In this document: one piece after another, positions 1 through 8,118 of the stretch
How the letters are laid out: each line of letters begins with the position of its first letter
How positions within the stretch are numbered: position 1 is the first letter of the stretch
From: Spirosoma luteum DSM 19990
GTDB lineage: Bacteria > Bacteroidota > Bacteroidia > Cytophagales > Spirosomataceae
Direction: 5' to 3'
Length of the DNA stretch: 64,000 nucleotides
Assembly (NCBI RefSeq): GCF_000374065.1
Contig: NZ_KB893253.1
Coordinates: forward strand, 1-64,000
Notes under the pieces: model-generated
Database searches by the model: none
What the model was told of the DNA's origin: nothing
The model's input: only the letters and a program-made list of their open reading frames with translations
Program-made: the position numbers and the translations under genes

Positions 1-1
1 T

Positions 2-310
2 GACCCTAAGAAGATGGCCTGTCATGCAGGCGTTGCCCCCTTTGAACACCGTTCAGGAACCAGTGTGCGTGGTAAAACCCAGGTGAGCCATCAGGCTCGT
101 AAACGGTTGAAATCCCTGTTTCACTTGGGAGCCATGTCGGTCATCCGCATGAAAGGAGAACTTCAAGACTACTATCAGCGAAAGGTGGGCGAAGGCAAAA
201 ATAAAATGCTAGTGCTAAACGCGGTTCGCAATAAACTTATTCACCGCATCTATGCCGTTGTTAAGCGGGGCAAAAAATATGACAAAAAGTATGTCTCATC
301 ACTTGCATAA
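2..310 (+). pseudogene. IS110-family transposase, C-terminal part (cut by window edge)
   Basis: The frame is open from base 2 and reads DPKKMACHAGVAPFEHRSGT, which matches the conserved C-terminal Transposase_20 (IS116/IS110/IS902) region, including the basic tail QARKRLKSLFHLGAMSVIR. The N-terminal DEDD catalytic part lies outside the window, so intactness cannot be judged. The reading frame ends at a normal stop, but a foreign IS3 fragment begins within about 15 bases of it, so the right end of the IS110 element has probably been lost. Confidence 0.8.
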
Positions 311-318
311 ACCATAGA

Positions 319-561
319 AATCCGTGCGGCATTTTAAAGAATGAGTACCTGGCCCATCGAGCGGTGTACTCATTAGCCCAAGCCGAGTTGGTTTTGGAGC
401 AAGCCGTCTTTGTTTATAATTATAAACGACCCCACCTAAGCTGTGATATGCTTGTTCCGGACCAAGCCCACAAAGGGGAAGTAAAGCTGAAGCGAAGGTG
501 GAAGAATTATCATCCCAAAAGGCAGGTGAGGGATGTGGCAGGTGGCGAAAATAGGGTATAA
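319..561 (+). pseudogene. IS3-family transposase OrfB, C-terminal remnant
   Basis: Only the end of an IS3-type OrfB is present: in-frame residues GILKNEYL followed by NYKRPHLSCDMLVPDQAHKG, the typical last part of the DDE integrase core (rve). The conserved glutamate side of the domain is cut just upstream, where the reading frame runs into unrelated sequence. It abuts the IS110 tail, so this is the scar of one IS inserting into another followed by deletion. It cannot be active. Confidence 0.8.
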
Positions 562-918
562 ATTAGTGGTCAACAAAAAGATGGATAACCAATAAACGGT
601 CAACACAAATCAGGACGGGTCAGCCGGAAATCGGTCACGAAAACGCTCCTTTTTCTGGCATAAAATAAGTTGCATTATTCTATGTCAAATGATATAAATG
701 ATTATTATGTTAAGGGACAAAACTAAAACCAGACGCCCTATACGAGTCCTGAAAACAAGTCAAATTATAGGTAGGAAAGGGAAAGAAAAAGTAATTAATA
801 TGTTAAGGAAGTATCTAAAGGTTAATCCATCAATTTTCTTCTGACCATCTGCATGAAAAATTTGTCCACGACTATAGAGAAACTAGCAATTTTTAAGCAA
901 GGTCACAACTGACATACT
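562..918. other. intergenic region between IS scar and Roco gene
   Basis: No convincing gene. The bases after the IS3 remnant contain two gtcaac words (about 573 and 599) that may belong to the lost IS end. The rest is AT-rich sequence downstream of the minus-strand Roco gene; no clear terminator hairpin is visible. Confidence 0.4.
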
Positions 919-3696
919 TTATTTCATATTCAAGACAAGATGAACGACTTCTACGATCTCTCCATTATTCTCATGTCTGGAGATGCCAACCTTCATATTC
1001 GAAAAACTGTTTAGATCTTCTCTAACGCTAAACCCAGAAAGAGGATACTTATCGCCATAAGTATCATTCGAATTTATACCCCTGATGTATTCAGAATAGT
1101 TAGTCCATAAATTATCAAACCTTTCTGCTTCCCCAAATACAATGACGAATTTGCGCTTAAGCTCATGAGTATCGTATCTTGTTAGTAGTTTTTTTAAGTG
1201 CTCTGCTACTACCAAATTTTTTGCGCCACAACTTTCGAGTCTGAAACATTCTATAATTGTGACTGGGATTCCGTTATTTCTCCTAATCATAATGTCTATT
1301 TCGCCAGCACCCATTCCGCTTCCCGAAGCTCCAGATCTCGTTTGATCTGCAATATTATGCCCTTTAGTTCTTAGCAAATCAACGATGTCATCATTAACTA
1401 AATCTTCGATTTTCTTTTGAAACTTCCGTTCAAGAACTCTTGAACTTATCTCGATAAGATCTTCCAATATTTTGTCAAGAGAATATATTGGATTATTATC
1501 AGGCTCAGAATTTTCTATTCTGTATAATCCAAGAAGTTTATGAACTGTAACTCCCGTAGCACTTACTTCGCAAGGGATAGTTCTGAATGTATTATCTTGA
1601 CCTACTCTTTTAACAAACAAGTAATTAAATAAGTGTGGATTTCTTGAATCAGCACATTCTGGGCAAATACATGGAATTTTCTCTGGGACATCGGGGTAAT
1701 TCAAGGACACATGGATTTCATCTAACTCTTTTCTGATAATTTCAAGCAAAAAGGATGAATTAGCCCCATGAATCCATATATGAAGCTTTCTAGAGTACTG
1801 ATCGGTAGTTACTAATGCTCTGGTGTTTTCCCTCTGGATAATAACTCCATTCTTCCAGAATGTTCTATCATGAACTAAATTCCTTGTTCTCACTATAAAA
1901 CGAGCCATAATACCTGCTGGCATAAAATCATAGTGGTATTCAAAACGTAAGTTATTAGTATAATTCCAGTCAAATTCAAGCGTTTCGGGGGATAGTAACT
2001 CAGGAATAAGATATGTGTCTCTTGATACTTCAAAACACAATTCAAATTTTTTCATCAAGCTAACTATGTAAGGACGTTTATCACGTTCAAATTCGTGGAG
2101 AATGATGTCTAGCATATCAGAGTCAAACTCACCTTCTCGAGTAATAACATCCTTCGAATCAAGAATTCTGTAAACAGCATTTGTAGCCCATTCTGGCTTT
2201 AAAAACACTAAGTTTCTTAGCAGGATATCGTCTTGAAAATGAAGGAAAACGCCTAAATCATGAAAGTATTGGCTTAGAAAAAGAGCCTTTTTATTGGATA
2301 GGCCGTTTTGGTTACAAATGGCCAGGTATTTTTCAGTTGAAATATAATTTGATTCTAGGGATTCTAATTCTGTTCTTATCTCTAGCCATACTTTTGGAAG
2401 CTTATCACCAATTAAAGGTAGTACATTGATTTCAGTTGCTATTTTTAATATTAGTTGTGCTATATTTTGACCATTTTTTGCGCTAACTTGGTAAAATCCA
2501 ACGATATTTTTAAATTTAGATTTTAGCGATTTTTCGTCGATGTTAGCAATTCTCTCATCAATCTTATTTAAAGCAATTATTATAGGTGAATTATTGCTTA
2601 AAAGACGAATTACATTTAGCCAATAATCAAAGCTGATGAGATGCTGGTCTGTCCTCGCCTCCCAGACCAATAAGTAAAGAGAGCGTTTAGTGAGAAAAAA
2701 TTGATGAGTTGAGTGATATATTTCTTGACCACCAAAGTCCCAAATATTGACCCTGAACTCAGGTGATGAATTCGTCTGAATTTTCCATGTCTTTATATCA
2801 ATTCCTTCAGTTGTTTGGGTCTCTGGTATAGAATCATGTATTAAACGATTCATTAAGAATGTTTTGCCAACATTACCTTGACCAACAATTAAAAGCTTCG
2901 CTTCGAACAGCTGAACATTATCACCTAACGACAGATGATAGTTTATAATTCCTGAAACTCCCTGAGCCGAAATTTCCAAAGGTACTCTTTCAAGTGGATT
3001 ACCATCTAAACCGAGCGATTCAAGTGAAACAAGATTTTCAAGTTCTTTAGGCAATAAACGAATACTATTTCCGCTTAAATTCAACTTTTTAAGTTTAGTT
3101 AATTTACCAAGGCTTGATGGTAAGTATGTAAGTTGATTGAAGCTCAAATCAAGCTCTTCTAAATTTTCAAGTCCAACAAATGCATCGTCTTCAATAGAAT
3201 TAATTTCATTTTCTGATATAATCAGTCTTTCGAGAGTTTTAATTTGACTAATCATATTCGGAAATTTCTCTAATTTATTACCTTGAATAGTTAGAACCTT
3301 GCATTTTGGGTAGTCTATCCGTCCAAACGGAATTGATTTTATATCATTATAACCAATATCTACTTTTTCAATATTCATTAGATTAATGAAATTGCTACTA
3401 TTCATCTCATGAATCTGATTATCCGCCAAATTCAAATACTTAATATTTTCAAGCGTAAATACGATTTTTGGAAATTCTTTGATAGAATTATTTCTCAAGC
3501 TCAAGTGCTCTAAGCTTTTGAGGCTGTAAAGCCAATCAGGAATTTTTTGAATTGAGTTTCCGAATAAATCGAGCGTTCGCATTTTTTCACACTTTCTAAG
3601 TTCGACAGGGAATTCTTTTAATCTGCCGTTAATTAGCTGTATGTTAGGAGTGTTTGAGCTCAAACTTTGCAACTTTTCTTTGATGTGTGGTTTCAT
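919..3696 (-). CDS. Roco protein: LRR + Roc GTPase + COR + putative PD-(D/E)XK-like C-terminus
   Basis: 925 aa, larger than a bare LRR-Roc-COR core. Residues ~15-245 hold about ten leucine-rich repeats (for example LDLSFNQLTYLP). Residues ~265-425 are a Ras-like Roc domain: P-loop GQGNVGKT 272-279, DFGGQE 320-325, NKID 377-380, SAK 405-407. Residues ~430-720 fit a COR dimerisation domain and include CICPEC (676-681), a possible metal knuckle. After a linker, residues ~761-860 carry GEIDIMI (798-804) and TIIECFRL (813-820), the spacing and hydrophobic pattern of a PD-(D/E)XK nuclease core (D801, E816), though the usual K after E is displaced or replaced. Known Roco proteins are GTP-driven switches; a nuclease-like effector suggests a sensor-effector defence protein, which is inference. 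It is a single gene flanked by IS scars and a palindrome, with AT-richer composition than its neighbours, as expected for transferred cargo. The GTPase assignment is very secure, the nuclease only moderate. Confidence 0.85.
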   Translation of the reverse strand: MKPHIKEKLQSLSSNTPNIQLINGRLKEFPVELRKCEKMRTLDLFGNSIQKIPDWLYSLKSLEHLSLRNNSIKEFPKIVFTLENIKYLNLADNQIHEMNSSNFINLMNIEKVDIGYNDIKSIPFGRIDYPKCKVLTIQGNKLEKFPNMISQIKTLERLIISENEINSIEDDAFVGLENLEELDLSFNQLTYLPSSLGKLTKLKKLNLSGNSIRLLPKELENLVSLESLGLDGNPLERVPLEISAQGVSGIINYHLSLGDNVQLFEAKLLIVGQGNVGKTFLMNRLIHDSIPETQTTEGIDIKTWKIQTNSSPEFRVNIWDFGGQEIYHSTHQFFLTKRSLYLLVWEARTDQHLISFDYWLNVIRLLSNNSPIIIALNKIDERIANIDEKSLKSKFKNIVGFYQVSAKNGQNIAQLILKIATEINVLPLIGDKLPKVWLEIRTELESLESNYISTEKYLAICNQNGLSNKKALFLSQYFHDLGVFLHFQDDILLRNLVFLKPEWATNAVYRILDSKDVITREGEFDSDMLDIILHEFERDKRPYIVSLMKKFELCFEVSRDTYLIPELLSPETLEFDWNYTNNLRFEYHYDFMPAGIMARFIVRTRNLVHDRTFWKNGVIIQRENTRALVTTDQYSRKLHIWIHGANSSFLLEIIRKELDEIHVSLNYPDVPEKIPCICPECADSRNPHLFNYLFVKRVGQDNTFRTIPCEVSATGVTVHKLLGLYRIENSEPDNNPIYSLDKILEDLIEISSRVLERKFQKKIEDLVNDDIVDLLRTKGHNIADQTRSGASGSGMGAGEIDIMIRRNNGIPVTIIECFRLESCGAKNLVVAEHLKKLLTRYDTHELKRKFVIVFGEAERFDNLWTNYSEYIRGINSNDTYGDKYPLSGFSVREDLNSFSNMKVGISRHENNGEIVEVVHLVLNMK

Positions 3697-3807
3697 GCGG
3701 TTTTGTTAAAAATCTTTTCAAGATACGTTGTATCGTACTTTGTAAATAGGTTATGGCAATATCAACTGTTAATTATTAAATTGTTGATTATTAATTAGTT
3801 AAATAGT

Positions 3808-3855
3808 CTAGTGCAGTGTAGCGCAAAAACTAGTTTTTGCGCTACACTGCACTAG
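3808..3855. repeat. perfect 48-bp palindrome
   Basis: Left arm 3808-3829 (ctagtgcagtgtagcgcaaa plus aa), centre ctag, and right arm 3834-3855 is its exact reverse complement. It has no loop, and the symmetry stops abruptly on both sides. It lies 112 bases upstream of the Roco start. It could be an operator, a cruciform-forming recombination site or a factor-independent terminator protecting the Roco promoter from read-through (A5/T5 tracts near the centre). Confidence 0.9.
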
Positions 3856-4446
3856 GAGCCTGATTTATCCATCCTTATGTGTCATACATTGCATACAATA
3901 GAAGCATATGGGAAATCAGAACGGTATGACAGAAAGTACTTTAAGTACTATACCTACCGAAAAGCCTGTTAAAATAGGCCGACTGGCCCGCCAAAGTGTT
4001 GTTCCTATACCTTGGTCGGTTCGAAGCGTTGAATCGGACACCCGGCGCGTAATCGAGAAATCTGCCGAGCGCGCTGTTGCATTCACCTTCTGTTGCCAGA
4101 AGCAAAATCCGTAAGTGACAGACTTTTACACCTCTTCCATTTTGTTGTATAATCAAGTGTTATGATAAGCTTTGAGCCGTTTCTAGCGGTCCTTTACTCC
4201 TAACCGGCAGGGTCAATCTACGAATATTTCCGTGCTCTAGTACCAACCTTTTCCCTGCCCTCTTTAGATCAAGTAATGACCTGGCTGATTGGCGGTAGAA
4301 GGCCACCTTTAGCCGGGGCACCTACCTTGGAAAAATCACAACAAACGTATTCAATTATTCGTGGTGAAAACCCAATAACCTTTCCAACGTATCTTGGTTA
4401 AATACAATTATACAAGTTTATAGTTTCGTTCGGTAAGTTTTCTCTA
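3856..4446. other. 591-bp region with no supported gene
   Basis: Short open frames exist on both strands (3908-4114 plus, 3941-4156 minus), but they overlap each other, resemble no family I know and have no coding-like neighbour. Nothing else is recognised here apart from AT-rich sequence near 4340-4440, just beyond the 3' end of the recombinase gene. Confidence 0.4.
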
Positions 4447-5124
4447 TTAGTTGAAAAGTGCCATAATACGCTGTACCTGTACGGCCTGAAATTGTTTCCC
4501 TCTACGGGTACGAAAACCATGCTCATTTAACGTAGCCGCGATACCACTCCAGCTCGCTCCCGCCCCGCGCAGCGACCGGGCAAACGCAGCCGCCCGGCGA
4601 TTGTTTTCATGCTCGCGGGCATTTTGCTGCCGAACGGCCAGTCCCTTCTGCACCGCCTGGACCGTGAGATTTTCTGGTTTACCCAATACGTAACCTGCCC
4701 GTTTCTTTTCGGCCAGTGCTTTACGGGTACGATCCCCGATGACTTCCCGTTCGTGCTGGGCCATGGTGGCCATCACCCCGATGGTAAGGGTATTGGCCTC
4801 GGGCATATCGGCACAGACAAACTCGGCCCCCGAATCCCGCAAGGTGAAAATAAACGCCACGTTACGTGTCAACCGGTCAAGCTTGGCAATCAGCAGTACG
4901 GCTCCTTTGTCTTTGCAAAGCGCAATAGCTTTGAGCAGCTCGGGCCGGTTGTTTTTCTTGCCCGACTCAATGTCAGTGAATTCGGCGACGATTTCTCCCC
5001 TATTATAGATATAGGAGTTGACACTGGTGCGTTGCGCGGAGAGCCCGAGGCCACTGGCACCCTGGCGCTGGGTCGACACGCGAAAGTAGGCGACGTACTG
5101 TTTGTAACTAAGTTGGTGTTCCAC
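4447..5124 (-). CDS. serine recombinase (resolvase/invertase family)
   Basis: 225 aa. The N-terminal resolvase domain (~8-150) has YFRVSTQRQ with nucleophile S17, the LIAKLDRLTRN motif with R84 and R87, and the E-helix region AQHEREVIGDRTRKAL. The C-terminal ~175-225 (GASWSGIAATLNEHGFRTRRG) is the helix-turn-helix DNA-binding part. Length and layout fit small serine resolvases. A res-like inverted repeat lies directly upstream, between this gene and the divergent unknown gene. The role is probably resolving plasmid multimers or transposon cointegrates, or inverting a segment; no invertible segment is obvious. Confidence 0.9.
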   Translation of the reverse strand: MEHQLSYKQYVAYFRVSTQRQGASGLGLSAQRTSVNSYIYNRGEIVAEFTDIESGKKNNRPELLKAIALCKDKGAVLLIAKLDRLTRNVAFIFTLRDSGAEFVCADMPEANTLTIGVMATMAQHEREVIGDRTRKALAEKKRAGYVLGKPENLTVQAVQKGLAVRQQNAREHENNRRAAAFARSLRGAGASWSGIAATLNEHGFRTRRGKQFQAVQVQRIMALFN

Positions 5125-5162
5125 GGCACAAATGCGGGTTAGTCAGCCAAAGATAAGGTTAT

Positions 5163-5198
5163 TTTACATTTTCCGAACGACCGTTTATAAAATGTAAA
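5163..5198. promoter_or_regulatory. res-like inverted repeat upstream of the serine recombinase
   Basis: tttacatttt (5163-5172) and its exact reverse complement aaaatgtaaa (5189-5198) are separated by 16 bases. The total of 36 bp is somewhat longer than a typical resolvase crossover subsite. It lies 39 bases upstream of the recombinase start, where res sites or autoregulatory operators usually sit. Confidence 0.5.
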
Positions 5199-5226
5199 TT
5201 ACAGAAAATCCAGGTAGATTTGGGCC

Positions 5227-5658
5227 ATGAACACCCCGACCATCCAACCCCACCAGCTCGGTACGGATTATAAAGTACTCTTGGAGCACCTGGCCCTTGG
5301 CTGGGTGAGCGCTGAGCTGTCCCCCGAATGGTATTGGGAAGGCGAGCGGTTAGCCGAGCCGATCAGTTACCTGTACCTCGACTACCTGCGCACCCTCGGG
5401 GCGCTGCTACTAGCTACTCAGGACCCGGACCGTACAGAACAGATCTTTACGGCCGTGCTGAACCAGGCACAGACGCTGGATAAATCTCCGCTCTGGGTAG
5501 AGCAGGAGTTAACCTTCGAGGGCATCATCGACGGAGCTGACCGGTCCAATTACCTGCGGCTCGATCTGGAGCGGGCCACCCGGCACGCCGGTGGGGAGGT
5601 AACCGACCAAATCCTGGACCGTTACAGCGAACGACTGAAGCGCTTCACTAATGAGTGA
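5227..5658 (+). CDS. hypothetical protein, 143 aa
   Basis: No family recognised. It is an acidic, soluble-looking, mostly helical protein (Trp/Tyr/Leu-rich N-terminal half, for example WVSAELSPEWYWEGERL; C-terminal EVTDQILDRYSERLKRF). It has no signal peptide or membrane segment. It starts at a good ATG and is divergent from the serine recombinase across the res-like site, so the two may share control. Codon use is GC-rich like the kinase genes downstream. Confidence 0.6.
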   Translation: MNTPTIQPHQLGTDYKVLLEHLALGWVSAELSPEWYWEGERLAEPISYLYLDYLRTLGALLLATQDPDRTEQIFTAVLNQAQTLDKSPLWVEQELTFEGIIDGADRSNYLRLDLERATRHAGGEVTDQILDRYSERLKRFTNE

Positions 5659-6170
5659 CCCGGAACCAACGACCATCCGGTCAAATGTAGCAGGACCATA
5701 AGTACCTCCCGTGACAATTGCCAAACGAACAGAATGGAACTGTCTCATACCTACTCATTACTATTGTGCTAAGCAGGTAGGTTCACACCTTGGTAGAGTT
5801 GGGTAGTTCTGCGGAAAAGGACCGGGCCGCGCCACGGTGGCAACCGGGCGGAAAATTCACCGTTCGTCTCGGAGTCGCGTTCGACTTGCGCCGGGCTGCC
5901 GATGCGGTCGTTTGGGAAAATAGTCTCACAAACTCATACACGTTGTTATAAAAGAGATACCGTCCGCGGCTGCGGTTGATTCTTGACCGGGTCGCCGGTG
6001 CGAATGACAATATGAGATTATGCAGAGCTAAGATTGACGTAGCTGGTAGAAGATTGACTAACGTCGCATAAAAACGGGCGTTTTGGAAGCCCCCTTACTT
6101 ATTAAGTAGACTGTTTTTGAACACCTTCTTTTAATCCGGGTTAACGCCAAAACACCATTGATGCGCTTTG
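5659..6170. other. 512-bp intergenic region
   Basis: No gene supported. A 75-codon minus-strand frame (5783-6010) is rich in Arg/Ser/Ala and looks like a chance opening in GC-rich DNA. The promoter of the following kinase should lie in the AT-richer stretch about 6060-6150. Confidence 0.4.
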
Positions 6171-7901
6171 ATGACCAGCATACAGGATTCTCTCGACAAC
6201 CCTGGGCGACCAGATCAGGCGACCAACCAGCTACTCACCCCCGTTTGGGTAGCCTTTCACAAAACGGAACAGCGCCTGGCGTTTCTGCTCCAGCTCAGCG
6301 ATGCGCTGCGTGCCTTGGCTGATCCCATTGCCATTCAGCAAACGGTTACCCAAACCACCCGAGCCTTTTTCGGGGCCGATCGCTGCTACTACAGTATAGT
6401 GCAAGAAGGCAAAGCCATCATCCACCGGGATGCGTCCCGCTCGGATATGCCATCGGTGATCGGGGAATATCCTCTGAGCCAATTTCCCTTCTTCAAAACC
6501 CTGGTTGATGTCGGTCATCCCTTCGTGGTGGCCAACGTCCACGACTCAGACCTCATCGATGAGGAATTGATCCGCCAGTGTATTCCTTTACAGGTGATTT
6601 CCTTCATCGCTATACCGGTCATCAAAAACCAGCAGGCGGTTGGCATTTTATTTCTGTCCCAAGGCGAGCCTCGTGAGTGGGATGAACTGGAGGTGGAACT
6701 GGCTCAGGAAACCGCCGATCGTACCTGGGCGGCTGTCGAACGAGCCCAAGCCCAGCAAGCCCTGCACCAAGCCGACCGTCGCAAGGATGAATTCATGGCT
6801 ATGCTGGGCCACGAGTTACGCAATCCCTTAGCGGTGCTGACTAACACGCTGATGTATCTGGAGATGACCAAAGGAAAGGATCAGAGCCTGTCCTACCCCA
6901 TAGGCATCAGCCGCATGACCCGACAAGTTCAGCATTTAGGCCGCATGGTCGATGATTTGCTGGACGTGAGCCGGATTCGGCAAGGCAAAATTAAGCTGCA
7001 ACGCCAGCGGATCGATCTGGCTCAACTCGTGGCGCAAACCCTCGAAGCGGCCCGGCCCCTGTTTAAGGAGCACAATCGCTCGCTTGAGGAATCACTTCCT
7101 TTAGAACCCGTGTTTGTTAGCGGAGACGCCACCCGCCTGGCTCAAGTGGTGATGAATCTGCTGACCAATGGGGTTAAATATACCCATGAAGGCGGCCACG
7201 TGTGGGTGAGTCTTAAACCGGCGGGCAACCAGGTGATTCTGCGGGTAGAGGATGATGGGATGGGTATTCCAACGGATGAGTTAAGGGCTATCTTTGAGCC
7301 CTTCGTGCAGGGTAATACGTCGCTGGATCGTCCGCAAGGGGGGTTGGGTCTGGGCTTAGCGGTGGTTAAACAGCTTGTCGAGGCACATGAGGGCCGCATT
7401 GAGGTGCACAGCGCCGGGCTGGAGCAGGGTAGTCAGTTTGTCGTTGCGCTTCCCTTGCTAACGGAAAAGTCTGTTTTACCCCAGCCGGAGACGAACCAAA
7501 CCAAGACCGCAAACGAGGCAATGCGGGTGCTGTTAGTGGACGACAACCAAGAACTGGTGGAGCTAACGGCTAAAATCATGCAGATGCTAGGCTACCAGGT
7601 GCATAGTTGTTATAGCGGTCAGGAAGGGATTGCGGCGGCTGAGACCTGGCAACCGGATGTGCTGTTGTTGGATATCGGGCTACCATATCTGGATGGGTAC
7701 GCCGTCTGTCGGCATATTCGCCAGCAATCCTGGGGCCATTCCTTACCCATTATTGCCTTGACCGGCTACGGTCAGGAAGCCGATAAGCAGCGTAGCCGGG
7801 CCGCGGGCTTTGATGGACACTTGTTGAAGCCGATTGATTACACGAGCCTTCCGGCGTTTATGGCCCAAATCATAGCGGCCAAAAAAGGAGCAGACAATTG
7901 A
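6171..7901 (+). CDS. GAF-domain hybrid sensor histidine kinase
   Basis: 576 aa from the ATG at 6171; a TTG one codon earlier is a less likely start. Residue numbers here count from that TTG. A GAF sensor domain covers ~35-195. HisKA follows, with phosphoacceptor H215 in LGHELRNPLAVL. The HATPase_c domain has N-box NLLTNG (~330-335), G1 DDGMGIP (362-368) and G2 GGLGLGLAVV. A C-terminal receiver domain (452-570) has acidic pair D458/D459, phosphoacceptor D502 in LLDIGLP, T532 and K554. All catalytic residues are present. There is no membrane segment, so it is a cytoplasmic phosphorelay kinase. Its output partner is not visible, though a second kinase and a CheB-like protein lie nearby. Confidence 0.93.
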   Translation: MTSIQDSLDNPGRPDQATNQLLTPVWVAFHKTEQRLAFLLQLSDALRALADPIAIQQTVTQTTRAFFGADRCYYSIVQEGKAIIHRDASRSDMPSVIGEYPLSQFPFFKTLVDVGHPFVVANVHDSDLIDEELIRQCIPLQVISFIAIPVIKNQQAVGILFLSQGEPREWDELEVELAQETADRTWAAVERAQAQQALHQADRRKDEFMAMLGHELRNPLAVLTNTLMYLEMTKGKDQSLSYPIGISRMTRQVQHLGRMVDDLLDVSRIRQGKIKLQRQRIDLAQLVAQTLEAARPLFKEHNRSLEESLPLEPVFVSGDATRLAQVVMNLLTNGVKYTHEGGHVWVSLKPAGNQVILRVEDDGMGIPTDELRAIFEPFVQGNTSLDRPQGGLGLGLAVVKQLVEAHEGRIEVHSAGLEQGSQFVVALPLLTEKSVLPQPETNQTKTANEAMRVLLVDDNQELVELTAKIMQMLGYQVHSCYSGQEGIAAAETWQPDVLLLDIGLPYLDGYAVCRHIRQQSWGHSLPIIALTGYGQEADKQRSRAAGFDGHLLKPIDYTSLPAFMAQIIAAKKGADN

Positions 7902-8118
7902 TTCAAGCTTCTCAGTAATCCCTCCCAACTGAGACGATAGAGTGTTTATAATTCGGGCATTAAACGAGATGGACAAGCCACTCGTTTCGTGGTTAGTTGA
8001 TTGAGTCCATAGTTCGAAATACGCCATACAAATAAGAGGTCTTCAGGGAAATTTGGTAGCTGAAATAAACCAGCTTACAAGTTTTGGTTAACTTGCCTTT
8101 CATTCTCTGTGACTACCT
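7902..8118. other. spacer between the two kinase genes
   Basis: 217 bases without a gene. The second kinase probably has its own promoter here; no strong hairpin is visible after the first kinase. Confidence 0.35.

Noticed and set aside
919-3696. Calling the Roco protein a eukaryote-like LRRK homologue with kinase
   Set aside because: No kinase motifs (HRD, DFG) are visible anywhere in the 925 residues.
3908-4156. Overlapping short frames on both strands upstream of the serine recombinase
   Set aside because: No resemblance to any family, they overlap antisense, and the region has no operon context.
4609-5142. 177-codon plus-strand frame across the serine recombinase
   Set aside because: Antisense shadow of a gene with intact catalytic motifs.
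5783-6010. 75-codon minus-strand frame
   Set aside because: Arg/Ser-rich composition of chance in GC-rich DNA, no start context.
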